Assembly: GCA_016742125.1 (NCBI GenBank)
Contig: JACVCM010000091.1
Coordinates: 1 to 12,149, forward strand
DNA: 12,149 nucleotides
Direction of reading: 5' to 3'
DNA from: Sphingomonadaceae bacterium
Lineage (GTDB): Bacteria > Pseudomonadota > Alphaproteobacteria > Sphingomonadales > Sphingomonadaceae
Below the pieces are notes generated by a model that saw nothing but the letters and a program-made list of their open reading frames with translations, was not told the DNA's origin and made no database searches. Shown piece after piece: positions 6,402-12,149 of the stretch. The stretch's first letter is position 1; each line of letters begins with the position of its first letter. The translations under genes and the position numbers were made by a program.

Positions 6402-7049
6402 CTAGACCCGACCTGCCCGCAAGGCTGCGCCTGCAGCAAATGGAGCAAGGGCAGCTATAGCCAGCGACGTGGCGGCCAATAGCTGCATCGCGTTACCCGG
6501 GCTGTCGGCCAATGTGCCCGCCCCGAAAATCAAAACCGGGATTGCCAGCGGAATCAGCAGCAACCCGCCGAGCGCACTGGCACCGCTAAGCCCGGCAGTC
6601 AGGGCGGCGATTGTAACTGCAAGACCGGACAGGGCAGGCAGGGCGAGTGTCAATCCGATCAGCAAAGTCACCAACTTCGCCTCGGGCAAGCCGATGAGAG
6701 CGGATGCAATGATCGTCGTGAGAAGCAAGGGAAGTGCAAAGGCCACCAGTTGCCCCATGATTTTCGCTGCCGCTATCAGCTCGTCGGACCAACCGCGCAA
6801 CGCTAGTTGATCCAGCACTCCGGCCTGCCGGTCCGGCAGAATGAGTCTTTCGATCGGCAGCAACGTCGAGAGCAGCGCAGCGATCCACAAAATGCCGCCA
6901 CCGGTGCGGGCCAGTAACGCCTTGTCGGGGCCAGCGACAAAGGGAAACAGCGTTGCCACTGCAAGGTAGAAAATGACGGGCAGCCATAGTCCGCCGCCCG
7001 TCCATGCAAGGCGAACTTCGCGGGCAACAAGTGAGGCAAAGGCCCTCAC
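6402..7049 (-). CDS. ccmB: CcmB, heme exporter membrane subunit
   Basis: Membrane subunit of the CcmAB(CD) ABC transporter used in System I cytochrome c maturation, where it helps release heme-loaded CcmE. The 215-residue protein has about six hydrophobic helices: roughly 21-40, 51-67, 101-120, 126-152, 160-178 and 187-209. LILPDRQAGVLDQLAL (69-84) is the cytoplasmic coupling block typical of CcmB. The start is a GTG (7049-7047) overlapping the ccmA stop as GTGA, so the two are translationally coupled. The gene ends directly against the stop of the convergent SDR; no ccmC, ccmD or ccmE follows, so the rest of the system must be elsewhere. Confidence 0.93.
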   Translation of the reverse strand: MRAFASLVAREVRLAWTGGGLWLPVIFYLAVATLFPFVAGPDKALLARTGGGILWIAALLSTLLPIERLILPDRQAGVLDQLALRGWSDELIAAAKIMGQLVAFALPLLLTTIIASALIGLPEAKLVTLLIGLTLALPALSGLAVTIAALTAGLSGASALGGLLLIPLAIPVLIFGAGTLADSPGNAMQLLAATSLAIAALAPFAAGAALRAGRV

Positions 7050-7657
7050 GCAGCGATCCCCTGCCGGTCGAGCAGAAGGCTATGCGCCACATTTATCGAT
7101 GGCGCCTGATGGGCAGCGACCAGAACGATGCCGCCCGCAGCTACCTGCTTCAAGATGGCCTGGTCCAGTCGCGCGCAGTTGGCGCTATCAAGCCCGTTAT
7201 AGGGTTCGTCGAGTAACCAGATCGGGGCATTCGACGCCAGCACGCGCGCTATTCCGGCGCGTTTGCGTTGGCCGGTGGACAGGAAACGGACCGGGACCTC
7301 TGAAAGGCCAAGCAAATCCATCGCGGACAGTGCGGACTCGCGCTCTGCGGCGGTCGCAGCGTCCAGATCGGCCCAGAAACGCAACGCGCGCTCGACCGTC
7401 AAATTCGGATCGAGCGCCACATTTTCGTCCGCCAGCGCAACATTGCCTTCGATCGAAATCTCTCCGGACGTTTTCGACAGCAAACCCGCGACAAGGCGCA
7501 ACAGCGTCGATTTTCCACAACCGTTCGCACCGCGGATCCAGATGACATCACCCGCCCCGGCCATGACCGAAAGTGCGCCGAACACCAGTCGGTTGCCACG
7601 AACGACCGCAATCTTTTCGAGGCGAAGCGAAGGCGCATATGCTTGACGCGATGTCAT
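7046..7657 (-). CDS. ccmA: CcmA, heme exporter ATP-binding protein
   Basis: ATPase of the CcmAB heme-handling ABC transporter. The 203-residue protein has Walker A GANGCGKST (43-51), the shortened signature LSTGQRKRAGIAR (126-138), Walker B IWLLDEPYNGLD (146-157) and the switch histidine H183 (AAHQA). LSTGQ rather than LSGGQ, and the small size, are typical of CcmA. The frame is open up to 7843, but that extension is antisense to phhB and has no domain character; ATG at 7657 is the first sensible start, although no clear Shine-Dalgarno precedes it. It is divergent from phhB across 49 bp and overlaps ccmB by 4 bp. Confidence 0.94.
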   Translation of the reverse strand: MTSRQAYAPSLRLEKIAVVRGNRLVFGALSVMAGAGDVIWIRGANGCGKSTLLRLVAGLLSKTSGEISIEGNVALADENVALDPNLTVERALRFWADLDAATAAERESALSAMDLLGLSEVPVRFLSTGQRKRAGIARVLASNAPIWLLDEPYNGLDSANCARLDQAILKQVAAGGIVLVAAHQAPSINVAHSLLLDRQGIAA

Positions 7658-7695
7658 CGCGCGACTTAGGCACGAATTCAACGAATTGCAAAAGC

Positions 7696-7699
7696 AGGA
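7696..7699 (+). promoter_or_regulatory. ribosome-binding site fixing the phhB start
   Basis: AGGA, 7 nt before the ATG at 7707. It favours this ATG over the in-frame TTG at 7686. Confidence 0.7.
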
Positions 7700-7706
7700 T
7701 AAAGCT

Positions 7707-8000
7707 ATGGCGGTTTCAAAACTGGACGATGAGGCGAGGGCGGTGGCGTTGGGCGACCTGCCTCTATGGAAATACGAGCCCGATGCGCAGGGCATTCGCC
7801 GGACGCTGCGCTTTGCAGATTTCGCAGAGGCGTTCGGTTTCATGACCCGCGTCGCGATACTGGCGGAGAAAGCGGATCATCACCCCGAATGGTTCAATGT
7901 CTATAACCGGGTGGAGATTTTGCTGACCACCCATGATGCGGGCGGGTTGTCGCAGCGGGATATCGATCTTGCGACCGCGATTGACGCTATCGCGCCCTGA
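7707..8000 (+). CDS. phhB: 4a-hydroxytetrahydrobiopterin dehydratase (pterin-4a-carbinolamine dehydratase)
   Basis: A 97-residue enzyme that dehydrates the pterin-4a-carbinolamine left by aromatic amino acid hydroxylases, regenerating the cofactor. The family signature is complete: EKADHHPEWFNVYNRV (54-69) with catalytic H58 and H59, and TTHDAGGLSQRDIDLA (74-89) with H76. The size matches the usual 95-105 residues. ATG at 7707 is preceded by AGGA; an in-frame TTG at 7686 has no such support. No phenylalanine hydroxylase gene lies nearby, so the partner is elsewhere or the protein serves another pterin. It is divergent from ccmA and ends 9 bp from the stop of the convergent SDR, with a stem-loop over the junction. 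Confidence 0.95.
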   Translation: MAVSKLDDEARAVALGDLPLWKYEPDAQGIRRTLRFADFAEAFGFMTRVAILAEKADHHPEWFNVYNRVEILLTTHDAGGLSQRDIDLATAIDAIAP

Positions 8001-8016
8001 TTTTCGTTTTCAGGGC
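7994..8016. terminator. stem-loop spanning the stops of phhB and the convergent SDR
   Basis: GCCCTGA (7994-8000) and TCAGGGC (8010-8016) are perfect 7-bp inverted arms around a 9-nt loop. The phhB TGA is the end of the left arm, and the SDR stop lies in the right arm. No T-run follows on either strand, so this may be a weak bidirectional terminator or a 3'-end-protecting hairpin. Confidence 0.5.
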
Positions 8017-8816
8017 TGCATGCCCTTCACCAGGCCCACCATGTTGCGCCGCAGTCGTTCAGGGAACCAGCGGGCCGCAAAAGCCAGCTGTTTCGCGGTT
8101 TTGTTGACGGTGGTGTGCACCTTGTTGCCGTGAATGGCCTCCCACGCCGCCGGGCCGATGACGGAGACGGGGCTGACTTCCAATCCGGCAGATTGCAGGC
8201 GCTCCTTGCCTGTCATGTTGCTGCCCGGGTCGACCACACCTGCGATGATATTTGTGTCGATGAACCCCGGCATCAGGCTGCGCGACTTGATGCCCAGATC
8301 GCGCCATTCGATGTCGTGCGCCTCAGCCAGACCGCGCACCGCGAACTTGGTCGCGCTGTATACGCTGAGCCCGGCAGAGCCGTAAATCCCCGCAGCCGAG
8401 CTTGTATATAGCACGCAGGAGTCGGCCGTATCTTTCAGCAGTTCGAAGCAGGCGCGCGTGCCGCTGATGACCCCGGTCAGGTTGACGGCGATCATCCTGT
8501 CGATCTCTTCGTCGGTCATGTCCTGGATTGGTCCGCCCGATCCGATACCGGCATTGTTGAACAACACCGTCATCCTGCCGCCGGTATGTTTGGCGAATTC
8601 AGACACGGCCGTTTTCCACTGCGCGCGATCTGTCACGTCGAGTTTGTGGATGGAATACATGCCCGGCGGCAAAAGCTTGGCTGTCTCTTCCAGTCCGGAC
8701 TGGTTCAGATCCGCCAGCCCGACAAACCAGCCGACATTGGCAAAATAACGTGCCACTTCGCGGCCCAGACCCGATGCCGCGCCAGTAATGAAAATGCTCT
8801 TTTGCGTGTCGGCCAT
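8010..8816 (-). CDS. SDR family oxidoreductase
   Basis: A 268-residue classical short-chain dehydrogenase/reductase with a full catalytic tetrad: nucleotide loop TGAASGLG (11-18), NNAG (87-90), N112 (AVNLTG), SS (139-140), Y153 and K157 (YSATK). D36 after the second strand (LADLN) points to NAD(H). After the core, GFIDTNI is the substrate-loop region and a basic C-terminal helix (about 245-268) follows. The substrate is unknown. ATG at 8816 has purine-rich AGGAGAGG about 9-12 nt upstream. Its promoter region contains the palindrome at 8861-8876, so it may be repressor-controlled. It shares no close sequence run with the SDR at 5577 beyond family motifs. Confidence 0.9.
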   Translation of the reverse strand: MADTQKSIFITGAASGLGREVARYFANVGWFVGLADLNQSGLEETAKLLPPGMYSIHKLDVTDRAQWKTAVSEFAKHTGGRMTVLFNNAGIGSGGPIQDMTDEEIDRMIAVNLTGVISGTRACFELLKDTADSCVLYTSSAAGIYGSAGLSVYSATKFAVRGLAEAHDIEWRDLGIKSRSLMPGFIDTNIIAGVVDPGSNMTGKERLQSAGLEVSPVSVIGPAAWEAIHGNKVHTTVNKTAKQLAFAARWFPERLRRNMVGLVKGMQP

Positions 8817-8860
8817 GACCGCGTGCCTCTCCTGCTCACACCAATGTCAGCAACAGCAAT

Positions 8861-8876
8861 TTGACGTGTCCGTCAA
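8861..8876. promoter_or_regulatory. perfect palindrome, possible repressor operator
   Basis: TTGACGTGTCCGTCAA has 6-bp arms TTGACG / CGTCAA around a 4-bp centre. It lies 44 bp upstream of the SDR start and 58 bp upstream of the exported protein gene, in their divergent gap. Size and symmetry resemble operators of TetR-type repressors, but no regulator gene lies beside it. I see no good promoter hexamer pair here; each arm resembles a -35. Confidence 0.45.
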
Positions 8877-8934
8877 CTGTTTCTTGCGGGCGCGGTAAAG
8901 GCCCGATACATCCGGCGCGCTTCATGGAGTTATC

Positions 8935-9444
8935 ATGTTCCGTTTTCTGACGCTGCTCTGCGCCGCATTTCTCAGCCAGTTACCTGCCACTGCCCAAGCC
9001 GAGGTTTTGGCAACATTTTACAGCCATGATTTCGGCGACCACTTCCCCCACGCCTTTGTCCGCGTGAAAGGGACGGTCGATTCGACGGGGGAGGCGGTCG
9101 ATACGAACTACGGCTTTACGGCGGTCAATGTCTCGCCTGCGATATTGATGGGTTCGGTCATGGGGATGATAGAGACCAAGGACGCAAAATATGTCAGCAA
9201 AAGCAACGCACATTTCACCTTGCGGCTGTCCGATGCGGAATATGCAAAGTTGAAAGCGCATGTCGAACAGTGGCGGAACCTGCCGGGCAAAAGCTATAAT
9301 CTGAACAAGAGAAATTGCGTGCATTTCGTTATGGAAGCTGCGGCATTGCTCGGATTGAAGGTCAACCGACAGAGCAAGTTTTTCAAGAAGCCGAAAAGCT
9401 TTACGCTGGAATTGATGAGGCTGAACCCGGGATTGAAGCTCTAG
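8935..9444 (+). CDS. exported protein with papain-like (NlpC/P60- or PPPDE-like) Cys/His pattern
   Basis: A 169-residue protein of unknown function. Residues 1-22 form a Sec signal peptide (MFRFLTLLCAAFLSQLPATAQA, given here as its two halves MFRFLTLLCAA and FLSQLPATAQA), with cleavage after AQA, so it should act in the periplasm. An early histidine in HFPHAFVRV (H39) and a late cysteine in YNLNKRNCVHFV (C128, H130) recall circularly permuted papain-fold enzymes, in which His precedes Cys (NlpC/P60-like, LRAT-like and PPPDE groups). A hydrophobic stretch at 67-79 and a basic C-terminus (KFFKKPKSF) follow. ATG at 8935 has GGAG 5 nt upstream. It is divergent from the SDR and convergent with the DNA glycosylase. 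The enzyme fold is inference; the protein may be non-catalytic. Confidence 0.82.
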   Translation: MFRFLTLLCAAFLSQLPATAQAEVLATFYSHDFGDHFPHAFVRVKGTVDSTGEAVDTNYGFTAVNVSPAILMGSVMGMIETKDAKYVSKSNAHFTLRLSDAEYAKLKAHVEQWRNLPGKSYNLNKRNCVHFVMEAAALLGLKVNRQSKFFKKPKSFTLELMRLNPGLKL

Positions 9445-10064
9445 ACTGCCTGAAAGCCCTTTGCATAAATATGCCAGGTAAAAATCGCGGCAGCACCACG
9501 ATGCGGGCGCCATTTTTCGGCGATCTCGCGAATGTCCTTTTCCGATGGACGCGCATCTAGCTTCAGCAATCGACCGACGCCTTCCTGCACCGCAAGGTCC
9601 CCCGCAGGCCAAATATCGACACGACCTTCGGCAAAGAGCAAATAGATTTCAGCCGACCACCGTCCGATGCCCTTGACCTTGGTCAGATAGGCAATCGCTT
9701 CCTCGTCATCTGGTGGCAACGCATCGAGCGGCAATTCACCGGACAGGACGAGTTCGGCGAGCGATCTTGCATATCCCTGTTTCTGTCGGCTGAGGCCACA
9801 GGCCCGCAGGCTATCGAAATCCTGCGCGATGAGCCGGTCGGGCGCACATCCGTCGCCAAGCAGGGCTTCCAGGTTGTTCCACACCGATGCTGCCGCGGCA
9901 ACACTGACCTGCTGTCCGACAATCGTACGCAGCAGCGTCGCATAACCACGTTCGCGTATCCGCTCTTCGGGATAGCCAGTTTCGGCAATCGCATCCGCGA
10001 AACGCGGCTCGATACGGGCGAGCGCATCAAGCGATGCCTGCAATTCTGCCGCGCGCATTCCCAT
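9441..10064 (-). CDS. DNA-3-methyladenine glycosylase, AlkA-type HhH-GPD protein
   Basis: A 207-residue base-excision repair glycosylase that removes alkylated purines. It has TIVGQQVSVAAA (47-58), the helix-hairpin-helix VKGIGRWSAEIYL (130-142) and the catalytic aspartate D156 in WPAGDLAVQ. It lacks the extra N-terminal domain of E. coli AlkA (282 residues) and resembles the compact Mag-like form. No C-terminal Fe-S cysteines are present, which excludes EndoIII/MutY. ATG at 10064 shares one base with the lipoprotein stop (TGATG), implying coupled translation; ATG at 10058 is an alternative. The longer frame to 10364 runs inside the lipoprotein gene. Its stop overlaps that of the convergent exported-protein gene at a shared CTAG. 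Confidence 0.93.
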   Translation of the reverse strand: MGMRAAELQASLDALARIEPRFADAIAETGYPEERIRERGYATLLRTIVGQQVSVAAAASVWNNLEALLGDGCAPDRLIAQDFDSLRACGLSRQKQGYARSLAELVLSGELPLDALPPDDEEAIAYLTKVKGIGRWSAEIYLLFAEGRVDIWPAGDLAVQEGVGRLLKLDARPSEKDIREIAEKWRPHRGAAAIFTWHIYAKGFQAV

Positions 10065-11149
10065 CAGTTTGCCAGCTTCAACAAGGCCATCGGCGCGCCA
10101 TAGGGGGCGGGGCCGATTTCCCAGCGCAACATCTGCATTCCGCCGCTTTCCTCGGGGCCGTCCTCGCTGTTGTTGGCAAGGATGCGTGCATCGGTGGTCA
10201 GGGTGAAGCTGCCTTTGATCGCAATCGGTTCGGCAGGCATCTTGTCGGAACCTTTGCCCAGCATGCCACCCGCCATGCTGCCGACACCCATTAACGCGCT
10301 GAATGACATTTCGGGGTCGCTCCTGAACGCAGGTGCTTCCACACGCAACCGCCCATTGTCCCATCGGGTCACATGCATCATCGGCTCGCCCAAGGCATAG
10401 CGGGGTATGACCGGGAAGGCATAGTCGTCGGCGAGTTTGCCGCTGGTGCTGTAGTCGACCATGAACACGCCATTACCGAGATGCTCGACCTTGTGCCATG
10501 CGGCGAGCCGCTCGACCTCGCGAGTGAAGCGCTTGATCGTTTCCGGATTTTCCGGATCGATGCCGCCAAGCATCATTTCGGCCATTTTCTTGCCTTGGGC
10601 GTCACGCTTCTTCTTTTCGGCTTGCTGGCGATTCCATTCTGCTTTTTGCTCCTGCACTTCGGCCGGGGTGCATTCGCGTTGTTCGCTGTTCCACGTTTCC
10701 GCTGCGGCGGCAGCATCGGCAGCTGCCTGCGCGGCTTGTTCGGCTGCTTTGGCAGCATCGTCGGCGGCGTTTTGCCCGTCCTGTGCAGCGAGCCGGTCGT
10801 CCTTCCAGAAACTGGCCGGAACCACGGAAAATAGCTGGTTGCTCTGGCTTGCGACATTGTCGCGCTCAATCTCGACCTTCAGGTCGTTGTTTTCGGCGGC
10901 AGGCTCGATATTGTCGTTCCAGCACACGGCCTTGAATTCGGCTTCGCCGCCCTCGCCGAGGGTGTCGCTATTCAATAAATTGGCCAGGCCGACCAGCTGG
11001 ATCTGACCTTTGTACGAAAAACTGAAATCGCCATTTTGGCGTACGGTCATTGCCGAACTGAACTCACCGGGAAGGATAAGGCAAGCGCTGAGCGACAGAC
11101 ATGCCGCGGATGCCAAGGCCAGTTTTGCGCCTGTCTTTATCCATTGCAT
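10064..11149 (-). CDS. lipoprotein of unknown function with Ala-rich helical region
   Basis: A 361-residue protein that I do not assign to a named family. A type II signal peptide ends in the lipobox LSAC with lipidated C23; the next residues LIL lack Asp at +2, so outer-membrane sorting is likely by Lol rules. Residues 30-115 (MTVRQNGDFSFSYKGQI) look beta-rich. Residues 128-152 are almost pure Ala with Asp, Glu, Gln and Lys, continuing as charged helix to about 190, probably a coiled coil. Residues 220-361 look beta-rich again. Cysteines C76 and C160 could pair. ATG at 11149 is the start that yields the signal peptide; GGGAG lies about 10 nt upstream. It sits 17 bp after rlmB and overlaps the glycosylase start by one base. 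Confidence 0.85.
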   Translation of the reverse strand: MQWIKTGAKLALASAACLSLSACLILPGEFSSAMTVRQNGDFSFSYKGQIQLVGLANLLNSDTLGEGGEAEFKAVCWNDNIEPAAENNDLKVEIERDNVASQSNQLFSVVPASFWKDDRLAAQDGQNAADDAAKAAEQAAQAAADAAAAAETWNSEQRECTPAEVQEQKAEWNRQQAEKKKRDAQGKKMAEMMLGGIDPENPETIKRFTREVERLAAWHKVEHLGNGVFMVDYSTSGKLADDYAFPVIPRYALGEPMMHVTRWDNGRLRVEAPAFRSDPEMSFSALMGVGSMAGGMLGKGSDKMPAEPIAIKGSFTLTTDARILANNSEDGPEESGGMQMLRWEIGPAPYGAPMALLKLAN

Positions 11150-11166
11150 CGTCACGGACTCCCGAC

Positions 11167-11925
11167 TCAAGCCCGCCTTACCGTTGCTGCATAAAGCGCA
11201 ATCGCTGCAGCATTGGACACATTCAGGCTTTCCATCCTGTCGCTGATTGGCAGTTTTGCGAGGGCATCGCAATGCTCCTCGATATTGCGTCGCATGCCAT
11301 CTCCTTCGGCGCCCAGAACAAGCGCGTTGCGGCGCGGCGTCAGTGCCTCATCCAGTGTAACTGTCGCGTGCCCTGAAAGCCCGATCCGCCAAAATCCAGC
11401 TTCGGCGATTTCTTCCAGGGCCCGCGCGAGATTGACGACGCGAACCCAGGGCGTGATTTCAAGCCCGCCCGACGCAGCCTTGGCCAGCGCGCCCGATTCG
11501 GGCGGGGCATGACGGTCCTGCGTTACCACCGCAACCGCGTCGAACGCCGCCGCCGTCCGGAAAATAGCACCGACATTATGAGGGTCGGTAACCTGATCGA
11601 GAACAAGCAGTGGTCGCGTGTCATCGTCATCCACGGCCAGGGCATCGCTCAGCCACACATCTTCGAGCGGCGCAACCTCCAGCACCAGTCCCTGATGGGG
11701 CGCATCCTTGGGCACAAAGCGTGCGAGGTCCGCCACATCGGCAAACTGGACATGCAGGCCGTCGGGGATAACGATCTTTCCGATTTCCTCACGCGTACCC
11801 CATAATTTGATGAGCCGCCGCTCCGGATTGTCCAGCGCGGCATAGACGGCATGGCGGCCGTAAAATTTGGGATTGCCGCTGGTCGGGGCCGCGCCCCGGC
11901 GCCTGTGGCTTTTATGTGAGGACAT
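11167..11925 (-). CDS. rlmB: RlmB, 23S rRNA (guanosine-2'-O)-methyltransferase, SpoU family
   Basis: Methylates the ribose of G2251 in the peptidyl-transferase P-loop of 23S rRNA, using SAM through a trefoil-knot SPOUT fold. The 252-residue protein has a basic N-terminus (1-20), a substrate-binding domain (about 20-95; YGRHAVYAAL, then HQGLVLEV) and the three SpoU motifs: LDQVTDPHNVGAIFRTA (109-125; N117, R123), LVLGAEGDGMRRN (202-214; E207) and LPISDRMESLNVSNAAAIAL (225-244). Family assignment is firm; RlmB rather than TrmH follows from the N-terminal GxHAVxxAL domain. ATG at 11925 gives the normal length; the ribosome-binding site is weak. It heads the run rlmB-lipoprotein-glycosylase and is divergent from tRNA-Tyr. 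Confidence 0.93.
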   Translation of the reverse strand: MSSHKSHRRRGAAPTSGNPKFYGRHAVYAALDNPERRLIKLWGTREEIGKIVIPDGLHVQFADVADLARFVPKDAPHQGLVLEVAPLEDVWLSDALAVDDDDTRPLLVLDQVTDPHNVGAIFRTAAAFDAVAVVTQDRHAPPESGALAKAASGGLEITPWVRVVNLARALEEIAEAGFWRIGLSGHATVTLDEALTPRRNALVLGAEGDGMRRNIEEHCDALAKLPISDRMESLNVSNAAAIALYAATVRRA

Positions 11926-12022
11926 GACGGATACCTGAAATAAATTGCTGTGCCTGACAGTCCTTTCCCACTTGAGGCATTGACAGGCAAGGGCCGTTTC
12001 GCCATTGGGCTGCTTCCCTCGC

Positions 12023-12052
12023 GGGACCGGCCCTTATGCCCATGCATATAGC
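12023..12052 (+). promoter_or_regulatory. candidate tRNA-Tyr promoter with GC-rich discriminator
   Basis: TATAGC at 12047-12052 could be the -10, followed by CCCGC, a GC-rich discriminator like those of stringently controlled stable-RNA promoters. The -35 candidate GGGACC (12023-12028, 18-bp spacer) is weak. A start near 12059 is about 7 nt before the mature tRNA. A TATGC/GCATA inverted repeat (12035-12048) overlaps the -10. Confidence 0.4.
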
Positions 12053-12065
12053 CCCGCAAGGAAGT

Positions 12066-12149
12066 GGACAGGTGGCCGAGTGGTTAAAGGCAGCAGACTG
12101 TAAATCTGCCCGGTTTTCCGTACGCTGGTTCGAATCCAGCCCTGTCCAC
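12066..12149 (+). tRNA. tRNA-Tyr (anticodon GUA), 3' end at window edge
   Basis: Acceptor arms GGACAGG (12066-12072) and CCTGTCC (12141-12147) pair fully, with discriminator A at 12148. The anticodon arm is GCAGA (12093-12097), loop CTGTAAA with GTA at 12100-12102, and TCTGC. A long class II variable arm (CGG, TTTT, CCG at 12111-12120) is as expected for bacterial tRNA-Tyr. The T arm is GCTGG-TTCGAAT-CCAGC (12124-12140). The last base C may begin an encoded CCA cut off by the edge. It reads UAU/UAC codons, so its A37 is a substrate class for MiaB. Confidence 0.97.

Noticed and set aside
7658..7843. N-terminal extension of CcmA
   Set aside because: It is antisense to the well-defined phhB and looks low-complexity; CcmA family length fits the start at 7657.
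8980..9612. Open frame of 210 codons on the minus strand
   Set aside because: It is opposite the exported-protein gene and the end of the glycosylase; the plus frame has a signal peptide, a ribosome-binding site and a coherent protein.
10065..10364. N-terminal extension of the DNA glycosylase
   Set aside because: It lies wholly inside the lipoprotein gene in another frame; the TGATG junction at 10064 is a normal coupled start.
11951..11989. Imperfect inverted repeat TGCCTGACA / TGACAGGCA upstream of rlmB
   Set aside because: One central mismatch, a 21-bp separation and no T-run or promoter context; not distinguishable from chance.
1..12149. Mobile elements, CRISPR arrays, phage or defence systems
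   Set aside because: I found no transposase, integrase, nuclease or toxin-like protein and no spaced repeats; every sizeable gene fits core-genome families or is a single unknown.

Overview
The window looks like ordinary core chromosome of an alphaproteobacterium, most likely of the order Sphingomonadales. This rests on the fairly high-GC coding sequence, the gene content and the protein variants: an alphaproteobacterial Fur without structural-zinc cysteine pairs, a MucR/Ros regulator beside it, and an Nfu scaffold with the two-domain layout. Order-level placement is inference from remembered family sequences. I see no insertion sequence, phage gene, CRISPR array or plasmid function.

Region 1 (1-5486, all minus strand). 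Read in transcription order from the high coordinate: NifU-family Fe-S carrier, RutE-type nitroreductase, tsaB, rimI (GTGA overlap with tsaB), then mucR with its own leader and terminator, fur with a promoter next to that terminator, plsC overlapping the end of fur, a Fe(II)/2-oxoglutarate oxygenase, and the 5' part of miaB, which runs off the left edge. Themes are tRNA A37 modification (TsaB for t6A, MiaB for ms2i6A), iron (Fur, Nfu, the Fe-S enzyme MiaB, the Fe(II) oxygenase) and envelope lipid synthesis.

Region 2 (5487-8816). A plus-strand short-chain dehydrogenase (SDR) abuts ccmB stop to stop. ccmA-ccmB (minus; heme exporter ATPase and membrane subunit) is divergent from phhB (pterin-4a-carbinolamine dehydratase). 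phhB converges on a second SDR, with a perfect stem-loop spanning both stop codons.

Region 3 (8817-12149). A 118-bp divergent gap carries a perfect palindrome, a possible repressor operator. It is followed by a small exported protein with a papain-like Cys/His pattern. That gene converges, at a shared CTAG, with a minus-strand run rlmB - unknown lipoprotein - AlkA-type DNA glycosylase. A plus-strand tRNA-Tyr(GUA), divergent from rlmB, ends at the right edge.

I did not find a convincing new multi-gene system. The best leads are the unknown Fe(II)/2OG oxygenase upstream of miaB, the unrecognised lipoprotein with an alanine-rich helix, the exported Cys/His protein, and the palindrome at 8861-8876. 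No gap without a gene exceeds 300 bp; the largest are 8817-8934 and 11926-12065.
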